Positions 24,327-33,951 of a stretch of 48,775 nucleotides of DNA are shown one piece after another (the stretch's first letter is position 1; every line of letters starts with the position of its first letter). The position numbers were made by a program, and so were the translations under genes. A model generated the notes under the pieces. The model saw nothing but the letters and a program-made list of their open reading frames with translations. It did no database searches and was not told the origin of the DNA. The DNA comes from Kluyvera cryocrescens NBRC 102467 (GTDB taxonomy: Bacteria; Pseudomonadota; Gammaproteobacteria; Enterobacterales; Enterobacteriaceae): contig NZ_BCTM01000030.1 in the NCBI RefSeq assembly GCF_001571285.1, forward strand, positions 1 to 48,775, written 5' to 3'.

Positions 24327-24542
24327 TTAGCGATGATTATCGTTGTAGTACGGCACGCCCAGCTCGTCCGATTTGTCGCTACCGGCGGCCATATGATTAA
24401 AATCAAACGGTGACTGGTTGCTGGCAGATGGCATCAGCATAGTGTGATGGGCGTTATTTTGTGCCGGGAGTTGTTGCTCCGCATAGCTTGGGCTTGCAGC
24501 CACCGCCAGTAGGGCGAAGGCAACGGAAGCGAACAGTTTCAT
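24327..24542 (-). CDS. marB: MarB, small periplasmic protein of the mar operon
   Basis: This 71-residue exported protein has a signal peptide of about 21 residues (MKLFASVAFALLAVAA, cleavage near SYA-EQ). The conserved C-terminus contains PFDFNHMAAGSDKSDELGVP and YYN, almost the E. coli MarB ending (72 residues). MarB dampens marRAB expression by an unknown route. The ATG has a GAGGAAA site and lies 30 bases after marA. Confidence 0.93.
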   Translation of the reverse strand: MKLFASVAFALLAVAASPSYAEQQLPAQNNAHHTMLMPSASNQSPFDFNHMAAGSDKSDELGVPYYNDNHR

Positions 24543-24572
24543 TATTTCCTCAATACGTCTTTTGGCAGGCGA

Positions 24573-24956
24573 TTAACAAACACAGTGATCAATGGGATGG
24601 AGGTAGCGAGACTCTCCGTGCATATTGGTGACGCGATACTTGTGCGGTGGCACATCGAAATAGTTCTTAAACGTTCGCGTCAGCGTCTGCTGCGATTCAA
24701 AACCGTAACGCTCCGCCAGATAGAGGATCGGCTCGTTACTTTCTTTTAATTTCTGGGCAATTTCCGTCAGCTTACGGGTGCGGATGTATTGACCTAGTGA
24801 ATGACCGGTCTCTTTTTTGAACATCCGCTGCAGGTGCCACTTGGAGTAACCGGAACGCTCGGACACTTTCTCAAGCGACAACGGGGATTCCAGGTTATCT
24901 TCGATCCAGCCCAAAATGCTATGAATAGTAATAGCGTCGGTGTTGCGTCTGGACAT
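24573..24956 (-). CDS. marA: MarA, multiple antibiotic resistance activator
   Basis: This AraC-family monomeric activator of the mar/sox/rob regulon turns on acrAB, tolC, micF and others. It has 127 residues and is essentially identical to E. coli MarA through the two recognition helices ([20 protein letters not shown] and [13 protein letters not shown]). It differs at the C-terminus, which ends HPIDHCVC. It is read 20 bases after marR. Its own binding site (marbox) is seen upstream of the operon at 25491. Confidence 0.97.
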   Translation of the reverse strand: MSRRNTDAITIHSILGWIEDNLESPLSLEKVSERSGYSKWHLQRMFKKETGHSLGQYIRTRKLTEIAQKLKESNEPILYLAERYGFESQQTLTRTFKNYFDVPPHKYRVTNMHGESRYLHPIDHCVC

Positions 24957-24976
24957 CGTCTTACCTCTTCTTCTGT

Positions 24977-25411
24977 TTACGGCAATATTTTTTTAAGTAG
25001 AAGCTCAAGCGTTGCCACTTCATTTGCCGTTAAGTTTTTTGTTAATTCCTGGTGCAGGTTTTGCCCAACGAGCTGATGACATTGCTCACAGATTGCCGCG
25101 CCTTCAGGCGTTAGCTGAATCAATACCCCTCGCTTATCGTTTGGATTGGGTAACCGGGCTATCCAGCCCCGACACAACAAACGATCCAGCATGCGGGTGA
25201 GTGCGCCTAAATCCACCGAAAGGGTCTTTTTCAATTCCACTGGGGTGATGCTGCCCTGGCAGCGAATGGAGCACAAAACCCGGAACTGCGAGGCGGTAAT
25301 GTCTTCTGGCGATAAATGCTCGTTGAGTAAGCGATCTTTTTTCTGGTTAACCATGTGAATCAAATGCCCAAGTGGAATCATTTCATTGAAGAGATTGCTT
25401 GTGCTGTTCAC
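24977..25411 (-). CDS. marR: MarR, repressor of the mar operon
   Basis: This dimeric winged-helix repressor responds to phenolic ligands and copper-mediated oxidation. It has 144 residues from the GTG at 25411, the same start codon as in E. coli; longer in-frame starts run into the operator and are rejected. The recognition region is [20 protein letters not shown], and [13 protein letters not shown] forms the wing. The E. coli copper-sensing Cys80 equivalent is preserved in RLLCRG. The protein binds two sites between the promoter and its own start. Confidence 0.96.
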   Translation of the reverse strand: MNSTSNLFNEMIPLGHLIHMVNQKKDRLLNEHLSPEDITASQFRVLCSIRCQGSITPVELKKTLSVDLGALTRMLDRLLCRGWIARLPNPNDKRGVLIQLTPEGAAICEQCHQLVGQNLHQELTKNLTANEVATLELLLKKILP

Positions 25412-25412
25412 T

Positions 25413-25509
25413 TTGGTTGCCCTGGCAAGTACTTTAGTTGCGGAGGATATTATTTCCCATGCAACCATAAGTCAACTGAATGAATGGCGGGATGCCACGA
25501 ATTGCTAAA
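25413..25509 (-). promoter_or_regulatory. marO: promoter, two MarR sites and marbox
   Basis: On the minus strand the marbox TTTAGCAATTCGTGGCATC lies at 25509-25491. The -35 TTGACT is at 25475-25470 and the -10 TAATAT at 25452-25447, with 17-base spacing. MarR site I (ATGGTTGCATGGGAAATAA, 25468-25450) is in the promoter spacer. Site II (TACTTGCCAGGGCAACCAA, 25431-25413) ends 1 base before the GTG start. Site II closely matches the E. coli sites; site I is clearly degenerate. Confidence 0.88.
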
Positions 25510-25640
25510 ACGGTTCAGATGGCGGTAAATAGGATATCCTGTAGTTAACCGTGTCAGAGCAAAAGCTGCTGCACTGAACGGTCAACGCCCGGCGCTCAGC
25601 GCGTTTTTTTTCGTAAAACAGACAGGATTTTTGGATATCT

Positions 25641-26309
25641 ATGAAGGAACTCTTTCAGGCAATTGGGCTTGGGCTGGTGGTGCTGCTGCCGCTGGCGAAC
25701 CCGCTCACCACCGTCGCGCTGTTCCTCGGCCTTTCGGGAAATATGAACAGTGCAGAACGTAATCGTCAGTCGATGATGGCGTCGGTGTACGTGTTCGCCA
25801 TTATGATGGTGGCCTATTACGCCGGTCAGGTTGTGATGAATACATTCGGTATATCTATACCTGGTCTGCGTATTGCCGGGGGGCTGATTGTTGCCTTTAT
25901 CGGCTTCCGCATGCTGTTCCCGCAGCAAAAGGCCCATGAATCGCTGGAAGCGCAAAGCAAATCGGAAGAGTTAAAGGAAGAGCCGACCGCCAATATCGCC
26001 TTTGTTCCGCTGGCGATGCCGAGTACGGCGGGGCCTGGGACCATTGCGATGATCATCAGCTCGGCGTCAACGGTAAAGCACGGTGCCGATTTTCCCGACT
26101 GGGTCATTATGGTCGCTCCGCCCATTATTTTTGCGCTCGTGGGGATTATTCTGTGGGGCTGTTTACGCAGTTCTGGCGCGATTATGCGCTTGGTCGGTAA
26201 AGGTGGGATTGAAGCGATTTCTCGCCTGATGGGCTTCCTGCTGGTGTGTATGGGCGTACAGTTTATTATTAACGGGGTACTGGAAATTATCTCTACCTAT
26301 CACGCCTGA
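25641..26309 (+). CDS. marC: MarC, six-helix inner-membrane protein
   Basis: This is a UPF0056-family membrane protein of 222 residues with six predicted helices, divergent from marRAB. Despite the name, deletion in E. coli does not change drug resistance, so its function is unknown. The [19 protein letters not shown] motif at the N-terminus and [19 protein letters not shown] at residues 121-139 form the paired NP/GPG repeat of the family. The start aligns with E. coli MarC. Confidence 0.95.
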   Translation: MKELFQAIGLGLVVLLPLANPLTTVALFLGLSGNMNSAERNRQSMMASVYVFAIMMVAYYAGQVVMNTFGISIPGLRIAGGLIVAFIGFRMLFPQQKAHESLEAQSKSEELKEEPTANIAFVPLAMPSTAGPGTIAMIISSASTVKHGADFPDWVIMVAPPIIFALVGIILWGCLRSSGAIMRLVGKGGIEAISRLMGFLLVCMGVQFIINGVLEIISTYHA

Positions 26310-26312
26310 TGT

Positions 26313-26347
26313 ATATGCGGGGCCGCATTGTCTGCGGCCCCGCATAT
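26313..26347. terminator. Perfect 15-bp inverted repeat between marC and sotB
   Basis: ATATGCGGGGCCGCA and its exact complement flank the 5-base loop TTGTC. It sits between two converging stops, so it probably terminates both, although neither side has a long T-run. Confidence 0.75.
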
Positions 26348-26349
26348 GT

Positions 26350-27549
26350 TTAGTGTTGATGGGCCTGCTCTTCCAACGATGTCGCTGGCCAGCGACGGAA
26401 AATCACCACCGACCAGATAAAGGCCGCCAGCGCCGGAACCGCGCCAACGTAGCCGATGACTGACATTGAGAAATGGGTGCTTATCTGACTGCCCAGCAGC
26501 GCGCCAGCACCGATGCCGATATTAAAGATCCCGGAAAATAATGACATCGCCACATCGGTCGCATCCGGCGCCAGCGCCAGAACTTTAACCTGCATACCCA
26601 GACCAATCACCATAATTGCGATTCCCCAGAAGACGCTCAGCACCGCAAGGTGGCTGGCATCCTGGGATGCGGGCATCAAGAGCAGTAAACATGCCAACAG
26701 TAGGCCGATGGCGCTGCTGACCAATCCTGACGCGTGCTTGTTACCGAGCTTACCGAACACCACACTGCCAATAATCCCCGCACCGCCAAGCACCAGCAGC
26801 AGAATGGTTGCGAAGTTGCCGCTGAGTCCCGCCACGGTTTGTACGAACGGCTCAATATAGCTGTAAGCGGTGTAATGCGCGGTCACGACGACCACGGTGA
26901 GCAGATAGATGCTGACCAGCGCTGGACGTCGGAACAATATTGGCAAGCTTTTCAAGGAACCGGAATGTTCGCTCGGCAGACGAGGAAGCAATTTTACCAG
27001 TGCCAGCAGGGTGATCAGCGCGCCTACGCCGATGGCAAAGAAGGTGGTTCGCCAGCCGAAGTATTGGCCGACGATACGGCCAATCGGTATGCCAAACACC
27101 ATCGCCAGTGCGGTACCGGTGGCAATCAGGCTCAGCGCCTGAGCGCGTTTCCCGGCGGGAGCCATACGGATCGCCAGCGACGCGGTGATTGACCAGAACA
27201 CCGCATGGGCGAAGGCAATGCCGATACGGCTGGCCACCAGCACGGTAAAGTTCCACGCGAGGAATGACAGCACATGGCTGGCAATGAACACAATAAACAG
27301 CCCAATTAGCAGTTTGCGCCGTTCCATCTGGCTGGTCAGCAGCATAAACGGTAGCGACATCAGCGCAACCACCCAGGCGTAAATGGTCAGCATGATCCCC
27401 ACTTCTGCGGTTTGCATACCGAAGCTGCCGGCAATGTCAGAGAGCAGGCCAACGGGAACAAATTCGGTGGTGTTGAAGATAAAAGCGGCAATGGCCAGCG
27501 TGACCACCCGAAGCCACGCGATCCGACGAGAGACCGTGTTAGTTGTCAT
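26350..27549 (-). CDS. sotB: SotB (YdeA), sugar efflux transporter
   Basis: This is a 12-helix major facilitator exporter of 399 residues. E. coli SotB exports arabinose and IPTG-like sugars and limits their accumulation. The N-terminus [28 protein letters not shown] carries the conserved NTTEFVPVG motif of this drug:H+ antiporter subgroup. [21 protein letters not shown] and [16 protein letters not shown] (motif C-like region) follow. It is divergent from the PhzF-family gene. Confidence 0.93.
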   Translation of the reverse strand: MTTNTVSRRIAWLRVVTLAIAAFIFNTTEFVPVGLLSDIAGSFGMQTAEVGIMLTIYAWVVALMSLPFMLLTSQMERRKLLIGLFIVFIASHVLSFLAWNFTVLVASRIGIAFAHAVFWSITASLAIRMAPAGKRAQALSLIATGTALAMVFGIPIGRIVGQYFGWRTTFFAIGVGALITLLALVKLLPRLPSEHSGSLKSLPILFRRPALVSIYLLTVVVVTAHYTAYSYIEPFVQTVAGLSGNFATILLLVLGGAGIIGSVVFGKLGNKHASGLVSSAIGLLLACLLLLMPASQDASHLAVLSVFWGIAIMVIGLGMQVKVLALAPDATDVAMSLFSGIFNIGIGAGALLGSQISTHFSMSVIGYVGAVPALAAFIWSVVIFRRWPATSLEEQAHQH

Positions 27550-27626
27550 ATAAATGCACCGGGAGCGTTAAAGAAATGGGGAGATGGTCGATCTTAAAGC
27601 GATTGTTGCGCTGAATACAAACATTT

Positions 27627-27642
27627 TGTGAGATATATCTCA
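27627..27642. promoter_or_regulatory. CRP-like site between sotB and the PhzF-family gene
   Basis: TGTGA-GATATA-TCTCA fits the CRP consensus TGTGA-N6-TCACA at nine of ten core bases and is flanked by T-rich DNA. TGAGATATATCTCA inside it is a perfect palindrome. It is 78 bases from the sotB start and 110 from the next gene. Confidence 0.5.
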
Positions 27643-27655
27643 TTTTTATCTGTGT

Positions 27656-27668
27656 GTGACAGTGTCAC
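27656..27668. promoter_or_regulatory. Palindrome GTGACA-G-TGTCAC
   Basis: A perfect 6-bp inverted repeat around one central base lies 14 bases from the CRP-like site. It has the size of a GntR- or TetR-type operator; the regulator is unknown. Confidence 0.35.
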
Positions 27669-27751
27669 GTTATTTTGAGTTCAACAGGCTTGTCGATGTG
27701 AATAATTCGTGTCAGTTTGCTGTAACAAGAGTGGGCAATGCGGGGAGTAAT

Positions 27752-28540
27752 ATGCACGAAATTGATTTTTATCTGGTTGATGCATTTAGCCAACAGGCCT
27801 TTGGCGGCAATGCGGCGGCGGTCTGTATCCTGGACGACTGGCTGCCGGATGAGACCATGCAGAAAATGGCGCAGCAGCACAACCAATCGGAAACGGCCTT
27901 TATCGTCAAACAGCAAAGTGGGTTTGCTCTGCGTTGGTTTACGTCGCGTATTGAAGTGAATCTTTGCGGCCATGCGACGCTTGCCGCCGCGCATGTGATT
28001 TTCAACCATCTGCATTATCCCGACGAGCGCCTCCATTTTGACACGCTCTCCGGGCGTTTGACCGTCTCACGTAGCGGTGACTGGCTGACGCTCGACTTCC
28101 CGGCCTGCCCAACGAGCGAACAAACGCCGCCCGCAGAGATGCTACGCGCTCTGGGCATCAGCGGTTATTGTCAGGCACGCAAAGGACGTGCCTGGGTTAT
28201 CGAACTGGACAATCGAGAGCAGGTTGCCGCCCTGGCTCCGGATATCACGGCGATGACGCCGGTTGAACATAAAGTCTCGGTGACGGCCGCGGGCGACGGG
28301 GAATATGATTTTGTGAGTCGTTTCTTTTCACCGGGGGAAGCGGTATGGGAAGATCCGGTCACCGGGTCGGCGCATACCATGCTGATCCCCTATTGGGGAG
28401 AGAAGCTGGGTAAGACACAAATGCTGGCGCGTCAGATTTCAGCGCGCGGGGGCGATATCCGCTGCGAATGGGCGGGAGAGCGGGTGTTGATGAGCGGTAC
28501 GGCGAGAACCTACCTGCAGGGGAAAGTACAACTCGATTAA
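27752..28540 (+). CDS. PhzF family isomerase (YddE-like)
   Basis: This diaminopimelate-epimerase-fold protein has 262 residues. The PhzF signature is clear: FGGNAAAVC near residue 18, the catalytic Glu in NQSETAFIV near 45, FTSRIEVNLCGHATLAAAHV near 63-82, and DPVTGSAHTMLIPYW near 204-218. The physiological substrate of most enterobacterial members is unknown. The start chosen is the ATG at 27752 with a GGGGAG site. It is shorter than E. coli YddE (297), so it is probably a different subgroup. Confidence 0.88.
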   Translation: MHEIDFYLVDAFSQQAFGGNAAAVCILDDWLPDETMQKMAQQHNQSETAFIVKQQSGFALRWFTSRIEVNLCGHATLAAAHVIFNHLHYPDERLHFDTLSGRLTVSRSGDWLTLDFPACPTSEQTPPAEMLRALGISGYCQARKGRAWVIELDNREQVAALAPDITAMTPVEHKVSVTAAGDGEYDFVSRFFSPGEAVWEDPVTGSAHTMLIPYWGEKLGKTQMLARQISARGGDIRCEWAGERVLMSGTARTYLQGKVQLD

Positions 28541-28548
28541 CGCAACGG

Positions 28549-28586
28549 CGGCTACGTTGACCCGTTAATCAGGAGAAACGTAGCCG
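28549..28586. terminator. Inverted repeat between the PhzF-family and lactate dehydrogenase-like genes
   Basis: A 10-bp stem CGGCTACGTT/AACGTAGCCG with an 18-base loop lies 9 bases after the plus-strand stop, between converging genes. The T-run (TTTT at 28594) is 8 bases beyond, so termination is likely but not certain. Confidence 0.5.
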
Positions 28587-28598
28587 TGGGACTCTTTT

Positions 28599-29543
28599 CT
28601 ATGGCAACAGCGCGATGTTGGCTTTGATTACCTCAACTGAGTGGCGGAATTTCTCCTGCTCATCGGGCGCCAGCTGTAATTCAATCACCTGTTGAATGCC
28701 ATTCTGCGCCAGCACGGCGGGGACCCCAATGGCCACGCCGCTTACGCCGTATTCACCGTCAAGAATGCAGGAGATGGCCAGCGCACGATGGCTGCCGGTG
28801 AACACATTGCGACAAATCTCCGCAATCGTTCCTGCGATACCGTATTCGGTACAACCTTTACCGGCATAGATCTCAAAACCGAGTTTGCGCACGCTTTCGG
28901 CCATCGCCTGTCGATCTAGCGTTTTGCCAGTCCGACGCTGGTAAACCTGTTCAATGGGTGAGCCGTAAACCGAGGAGTGTGACCAGACCGGGAACTGCGT
29001 GTCGCCGTGCTCGCCAAGAATAAAGGCATCGATACTTTGCGCGCCAATATCCAAATCCTGAGCCAGCTTGCGACGCAAACGCGTGGTATCAAGCCATACC
29101 CCGGTTCCGATCACCTGATTGCGCGGCAGGCCTGATAGCTGCCAGACTTGCCAGGTAATGATATCGCACGGGTTAGTGGCAATCAGGAAAATGCCGTTAA
29201 AACCGCCGGCCATCATTTGCGGCACAATGCTGTGCACGATACGGGCTGTGCCATGTAATTCATCAAGGCGCGTCTGGCCGGGCTTTAGCGCGCCGCCGGA
29301 GACGGTAATGACCGCGATATCGACATCAGCGCAATCGCTGGCGTCGCGACAGGAGATGGTCATCATGCCGGGCATATAGGCCGCGGCATCGCTCAGATCC
29401 TGGGCGTGTGCCTGCGCGCGGGGCTGATTGAGGTCGACCAGGATTAACTCTTCACAAATATTCTGATTCAGCAGCGCATAGGCGGCCGATGCGCCGACGT
29501 TACCGGCGCCGATGATCATGACCTTACGGGCTTTGGTATTCAT
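28599..29543 (-). CDS. L-lactate/2-hydroxyacid dehydrogenase (LDH/MDH family)
   Basis: This NAD-dependent enzyme has 314 residues with the lactate dehydrogenase fold. The cofactor motif is GAGNVG (residues 12-17) with Asp37 in ILVDLN giving NAD preference. The mobile loop KPGQTRLDEL carries the catalytic Arg92. The catalytic His is in LGEHGDTQFPVWS near 178. At the specificity position before KPG, where lactate dehydrogenases have Gln and malate dehydrogenases Arg, this protein has Leu86. A bulkier hydrophobic 2-oxo acid may therefore be preferred (inference). E. coli K-12 has no fructose-bisphosphate-type L-LDH, so this is an extra gene at this locus. The ATG has a GGAAT site. Confidence 0.85.
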   Translation of the reverse strand: MNTKARKVMIIGAGNVGASAAYALLNQNICEELILVDLNQPRAQAHAQDLSDAAAYMPGMMTISCRDASDCADVDIAVITVSGGALKPGQTRLDELHGTARIVHSIVPQMMAGGFNGIFLIATNPCDIITWQVWQLSGLPRNQVIGTGVWLDTTRLRRKLAQDLDIGAQSIDAFILGEHGDTQFPVWSHSSVYGSPIEQVYQRRTGKTLDRQAMAESVRKLGFEIYAGKGCTEYGIAGTIAEICRNVFTGSHRALAISCILDGEYGVSGVAIGVPAVLAQNGIQQVIELQLAPDEQEKFRHSVEVIKANIALLP

Positions 29544-29695
29544 GGGAATTCCATTAAATGGATAAACAACAGGGAATAAAGCTACTCGTTAACAAGCGGT
29601 TAGCGCAAGAGTCTGCTGCAATTATAAGTTAACGATCTGAGTTGACGTGCGGGCGAATGGTAGAGTGAAGAAACAACATAACACCGGAGCCGCCT

Positions 29696-30166
29696 ATGTA
29701 CACTATCGCCATGACGACACCCGCTGACGCGGGAATTCATTCCCTTATTGCTGCGCTTGACCGCTACCAAATGGCGCTTTATCCGCAGGAGAGTAATCAT
29801 CTGGTCGATTTGTCGCAGCTGCCGCAGGATCAACTGGTGCTGTTGGCCATTCGTCACGGTGAACAGGCGGTTGGCTGCGGCGCGATAGTGGTGGGTGATG
29901 ATGGGCGCGCGGAAATGAAACGCGTGTATATCGACGATACGCACCGTGGGCAGCAGTTGGGTGAAAAATTGTTGGCTGAACTTGAGGCGGCAGCGTGGCA
30001 ACGAGGTTGCCATACGCTGCAATTAGAAACGGGAATTCATCAACCCGCGGCCATTCGGCTTTATGAACGCTGCGGTTATGCCGTGTGCGAAGCATTTGCC
30101 CCGTACCTGCCCGATCCGCTGAGCGTCTTTATGACGAAGGCGTTGACTCATTCAGTAACGCAATAA
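29696..30166 (+). CDS. GNAT family N-acetyltransferase
   Basis: This is an acetyl-CoA-dependent transferase of 156 residues. The core shows [20 protein letters not shown] (motif A with R/Q-x-x-G-x-G/A as RGQQLG), the beta5 [20 protein letters not shown] and a C-terminal strand. The [14 protein letters not shown] segment is shared with the YsnE/PhnO-like putative acetyltransferases. The substrate is unknown. The ATG has a GGAG site. Its 3' end overlaps that of ptrR by 38 bases in convergent orientation. Confidence 0.85.
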   Translation: MYTIAMTTPADAGIHSLIAALDRYQMALYPQESNHLVDLSQLPQDQLVLLAIRHGEQAVGCGAIVVGDDGRAEMKRVYIDDTHRGQQLGEKLLAELEAAAWQRGCHTLQLETGIHQPAAIRLYERCGYAVCEAFAPYLPDPLSVFMTKALTHSVTQ

Positions 30167-30998
30167 ACGCTTCCAGCTGACGGCTCATGGCACCGCGTCG
30201 CCATACCAGCCAGGTCGTCAGCCAGCGCCATTTCTCCGCCAGCGGCCAGGCAGACACCTGGTGATGGCCGGGCATACTTTCTAGCATACTGCGGGGAATT
30301 AGCGCCAATCCCGCACCGGCAATGACGCAGGCCAGCATGCCATGGTAGGACTCCATTTCATGAATACGCCCAGGCGTGGCTTTATCCGCATGAAACCAGC
30401 TCTCGAAATGACGGCGATAGGAGCAGTTGGCGCGAAACGCATAGATGCTTACGCCGTTCACCTCACTGGCGCGAGTAATCGGCGGATGGCCTTGGGGGGC
30501 AACCAGCATCATCTCTTCTTGATAAACCGGCATGCCATCAAGACCCGGATGGATTATCGGACCATCGATAAATGCTGCGCCCAATGTCCCTTCGAGTACG
30601 CCATCGGTCATGGTGCCGGAAGGGCCGGTTGCCAGATCAAATTGAATACGTGGGTAAAGCTGGTTATAGCGCGCCAGCGTCTGCGGGATCCGCACGGCGG
30701 CAGTGCTTTCCAAAGCGCCGAGGGCGAATAGCCCCTGCGGTTCATCACCAGCAACCACCATCCGCGCTTCATCAACCAGCGCCAGAATCTGCTGGCTATA
30801 GCGCAGAAAGCTATGACCGGCGGGGGAAAGACGCAGCCGCTGGTTCTCGCGGATAAACAGCTCGACGCCGAGATCGGCCTCCAGTTGGCGAATACGGGTT
30901 GTCAGGTTTGACGGAACGCGGTGTACCTTCTGCGCGGCCTGGGTAATGCTGCCGGTTTGCGCGACGGCGTTAAACATTTCCAGCTGGGTTAAGTCCAT
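30129..30998 (-). CDS. ptrR: PtrR (YneJ), LysR-family regulator of sad
   Basis: This is a LysR-type regulator of 289 residues. The N-terminal helix-turn-helix covers [20 protein letters not shown] and the recognition segment [21 protein letters not shown]. The periplasmic-binding-like effector domain begins near residue 90. In E. coli YneJ/PtrR represses the adjacent divergent sad gene and is tied to putrescine use. Here it is divergent from sad across 103 bases, which preserves that relation. Confidence 0.9.
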   Translation of the reverse strand: MDLTQLEMFNAVAQTGSITQAAQKVHRVPSNLTTRIRQLEADLGVELFIRENQRLRLSPAGHSFLRYSQQILALVDEARMVVAGDEPQGLFALGALESTAAVRIPQTLARYNQLYPRIQFDLATGPSGTMTDGVLEGTLGAAFIDGPIIHPGLDGMPVYQEEMMLVAPQGHPPITRASEVNGVSIYAFRANCSYRRHFESWFHADKATPGRIHEMESYHGMLACVIAGAGLALIPRSMLESMPGHHQVSAWPLAEKWRWLTTWLVWRRGAMSRQLEAFIALLNESTPSS

Positions 30999-31101
30999 GG
31001 CATTCTCGTATCGTGAATAGTTTGGTTAATATTATTCAGTTTTCATAAATAGCAGAATAGGCGAGGATGTCATCATCGCGCAATTGACCAGGAGAGAAAA
31101 A

Positions 31102-32487
31102 ATGAATTCACCTGCAACCCATGCCCTTTCTATTAACCCTGCAAATGGCGAAACGTTATCCGCGTTGGCGTGGGCAACCTCAGCGGAAGTCGACGTGGCC
31201 ATCAGTCTTGCGGATAGCGCTTTCCGCCAGTGGCGTAAGACATCCGTTGCTGAACGTGCGGATGTGCTGCGTGCCGTTGGACGCGCGCTACGAGAACGTG
31301 CTGAAGAAATGGCTCAGTGCATTACCCGTGAGATGGGTAAACCTATTCAGCAGGCGCGGGGGGAGGTGGCTAAGTCCGCGGGCCTTTGCGACTGGTACGC
31401 AGAAAACGGCCCGGCGATGCTGGCTACGGAAGCGACTCAGGTTGAGAATAATCAGGCGGTCATTGAGTACCGACCGCTGGGGCCGGTGTTAGCTATCATG
31501 CCCTGGAACTTCCCGCTGTGGCAGGTGCTGCGCGGTGCGGTACCCATTATGCTGGCGGGTAACAGCTATATTCTGAAACACGCCCCGAACGTGATGGGCT
31601 GTGCGGCGCTAATCGGCGAGGTGATGGCGCAGGCCGGTGTACCTGCCGGCGTTTTTAACTGGGTCAATGCAACTAACGACGGCGTTTCGCAGATCATTAA
31701 CGATCCGCGCGTGGCGGCGGTAACGGTGACCGGTAGCGTGCGCGCGGGTAAGGCCATTGGTGCCCAGGCCGGCGCGGCGCTGAAGAAATGTGTGCTCGAA
31801 CTGGGCGGTTCCGATCCCTTTATCGTGCTTAATGACGCTGATGTTGATATGGCGGTACAGGCGGCGGTGATTGGTCGTTATCAAAACACCGGACAGGTGT
31901 GCGCGGCGGCGAAGCGTTTTATCGTGGAGGCCGGGGTTGCCGAGATCTTCACGCAGAAGTTTGTGGCGGCGGCGAAAGCGCTGAAAATGGGCGACCCGCG
32001 TGAAGAAGAGAACTATCTGGGGCCGATGGCGCGATTCGATCTGCGCGATGAGCTTCATGACCAGGTGATGGCGACCGTGCAAGAAGGGGCGACACTGCTG
32101 CTCGGTGGCGAGAAGCAAAACGGCGAAGGTAACTATTATCCTGCGACGGTGCTGGCTGATGTGTTACCCACCATGACGGCGTTCCGTCAGGAGATGTTCG
32201 GCCCGGTTGCGGCGATTACGGTAGCGCGTGACGCGGACCACGCGCTGGCGCTGGCCAACGACAGTGAGTTTGGTTTATCCGCAACCGTCTTTACCGCGGA
32301 TAGCGCTCAGGCGCAGCGTTTTGCCGATGAGCTCGAGTGCGGCGGCGTGTTTATCAATGGTTACAGCGCCAGCGACGCGCGAGTCGCGTTTGGTGGGGTG
32401 AAGAAAAGCGGCTTTGGTCGTGAGCTGTCGCACTTCGGCTTACGCGAGTTTTGTAACGTGCAGACCGTGTGGAAGGATCGTCGCTAA
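31102..32487 (+). CDS. sad: Sad (YneI), NAD-dependent succinate semialdehyde dehydrogenase
   Basis: This aldehyde dehydrogenase has 461 residues and converts succinate semialdehyde to succinate. It serves GABA and putrescine breakdown. The catalytic Cys is in NTGQVCAAAKRF near residue 268, and the general base Glu is in CVLELGGSDPF near 234. The cofactor loop is TVTGSVRAGKAIG near 211. The ATG at 31102 follows an AGGAGAG site. The first residues (MNSPATHALSINPANGE) fit the E. coli start. It is divergent from its regulator ptrR and 70 bases upstream of glsB. Confidence 0.94.
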   Translation: MNSPATHALSINPANGETLSALAWATSAEVDVAISLADSAFRQWRKTSVAERADVLRAVGRALRERAEEMAQCITREMGKPIQQARGEVAKSAGLCDWYAENGPAMLATEATQVENNQAVIEYRPLGPVLAIMPWNFPLWQVLRGAVPIMLAGNSYILKHAPNVMGCAALIGEVMAQAGVPAGVFNWVNATNDGVSQIINDPRVAAVTVTGSVRAGKAIGAQAGAALKKCVLELGGSDPFIVLNDADVDMAVQAAVIGRYQNTGQVCAAAKRFIVEAGVAEIFTQKFVAAAKALKMGDPREEENYLGPMARFDLRDELHDQVMATVQEGATLLLGGEKQNGEGNYYPATVLADVLPTMTAFRQEMFGPVAAITVARDADHALALANDSEFGLSATVFTADSAQAQRFADELECGGVFINGYSASDARVAFGGVKKSGFGRELSHFGLREFCNVQTVWKDRR

Positions 32488-32557
32488 GCCAAACGACGTA
32501 GCCGCTGCGCTCTGCTATACTCCCAGGCCGAAAATAGCCTGTGGGCAAGGAGCGTAA

Positions 32558-33484
32558 GTGGCTACGGTTATCAATAATGCCATGCTGACGTCGATTCTTA
32601 ACGACGTCCGGCCGCTGATTGGGCAGGGTAAAGTGGCGGATTACATTCCGGCACTGGCCTGCGTCAGCGGTAATAAATTGGGGATTGCTATCAGCACCGT
32701 CGATGGCCAGCACTTTTGCGCCGGTGATGCGAACGAGCGGTTCTCCATTCAATCCATTTCAAAAGTCCTTAGTCTGGTGGTGGCGATGAATCACTATCAG
32801 GCTGAGGAGATCTGGTCACGGGTAGGGAAAGATCCCTCCGGCCAGCCGTTCAATTCGCTGTTGCAGCTCGAAATAGAACAGGGCATCCCGCGCAACCCGT
32901 TTATCAACGCCGGGGCGCTGGTGGTCTGCGACATGCTGCAAGGGCGTTTAAGCGCTCCGCGCCAGCGTATGCTGGAGATCGTGCGGAAGCTTAGCGGTGT
33001 TTCTGACATTAGCTATGATTTGCAGGTGGCCCGTTCGGAGTTTGAACACTCGGCGCGCAATGCGGCCATTGCCTGGTTGATGAAATCCTTTGGCAACTTT
33101 CACCATGATGTGGCGACGGTTTTACAAAACTACTTCCACTACTGTGCCCTGAAGATGAACTGCGTGGAGCTGGCGCAGACCTTTTTATTCCTGGCGAATC
33201 AGGGGCAGGCAACGCATCTGGATAAACCGGTGATCTCGCCGATGCAAACGCGGCAGATCAATGCCTTGATGGCAACCAGTGGGATGTATCAAAACGCCGG
33301 TGAGTTTGCCTGGCGAGTTGGCCTGCCGGCGAAATCCGGCGTGGGCGGCGGGGTGGTGGCGATTGTGCCTCATGAGATGGCGATTGCCGTCTGGAGTCCC
33401 GAACTGGACGAAACCGGTAACTCACTGGCCGGTGTCGCGGTGCTGGAAAAACTCACTCAACAAATAGGACGCTCGGTTTACTGA
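32558..33484 (+). CDS. glsB: GlsB (YneH), glutaminase
   Basis: This serine-dependent beta-lactamase-like glutaminase releases ammonia from glutamine. It has 308 residues, equal to E. coli GlsB. The nucleophile motif is S-x-x-K in [11 protein letters not shown] (near residues 64-70). [15 protein letters not shown] and the late [14 protein letters not shown] carry further active-site residues. The start is a GTG at 32558 with an AAGGAG site 6 bases upstream; E. coli also lacks a better ATG. The stop overlaps the yneG ATG by one base, so translation is coupled. Confidence 0.95.
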   Translation: MATVINNAMLTSILNDVRPLIGQGKVADYIPALACVSGNKLGIAISTVDGQHFCAGDANERFSIQSISKVLSLVVAMNHYQAEEIWSRVGKDPSGQPFNSLLQLEIEQGIPRNPFINAGALVVCDMLQGRLSAPRQRMLEIVRKLSGVSDISYDLQVARSEFEHSARNAAIAWLMKSFGNFHHDVATVLQNYFHYCALKMNCVELAQTFLFLANQGQATHLDKPVISPMQTRQINALMATSGMYQNAGEFAWRVGLPAKSGVGGGVVAIVPHEMAIAVWSPELDETGNSLAGVAVLEKLTQQIGRSVY

Positions 33485-33849
33485 TGGATACGCTGGAGAA
33501 TTTGTTCTCACGTCTACAGCGATCGCCGTTCCGCAGCCGTTTTCGGCTTGGCATGAAAGAGCGGCAGTATTGTCTGGATAAAGGTGCGGAGGTGATTGAT
33601 CGCCACGCAGCCGATTTTGTCGCCGGGCGTTTAGCTCCGGCGCTACCAAAGAATGACGGTAAGCAGACACCAATGCGCGGGCACCCGGTATTTATTGCTC
33701 AACACGCCACGGCGACCTGCTGTCGAGGCTGCCTGGAAAAATGGCATCATATTCCTCAGGGGCAAGCGCTGAGTGAAACCCAGCAGCAGTATATTGTTGG
33801 TGTGATTCATTACTGGCTGGTGATACAGATGAATAAAACCGAGACGTAG
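33484..33849 (+). CDS. yneG: YneG (DUF4186)
   Basis: This is a small cytosolic protein of 121 residues with unknown function, coupled to glsB by a TGATG overlap. Visible features are FRSRFRLGMKERQYCLDKG, the KNDGKQTPMRGHPVFIAQHATATCCRGCLEKWH block and a C-terminal helix. The Cys-Cys-x-x-Cys and nearby histidines could bind metal. The arrangement glsB-yneG is the same as in E. coli. Confidence 0.92.
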   Translation: MDTLENLFSRLQRSPFRSRFRLGMKERQYCLDKGAEVIDRHAADFVAGRLAPALPKNDGKQTPMRGHPVFIAQHATATCCRGCLEKWHHIPQGQALSETQQQYIVGVIHYWLVIQMNKTET

Positions 33850-33870
33850 TACGCATAAGCATAATCTGAA

Positions 33871-33892
33871 AAGCTATCTTTTTTGATAGCTT
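33871..33892 (+). terminator. Hairpin after yneG
   Basis: An 8-bp stem AAGCTATC/GATAGCTT closes a loop of six T residues, 21 bases after the stop. No T-run follows the stem, so it is a weak or atypical terminator. Confidence 0.4.
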
Positions 33893-33951
33893 GCCCAGAC
33901 GAACGTTGCTCAATATGATAGGCCGGGCGACGTATCGGAATAAATTGTGTT

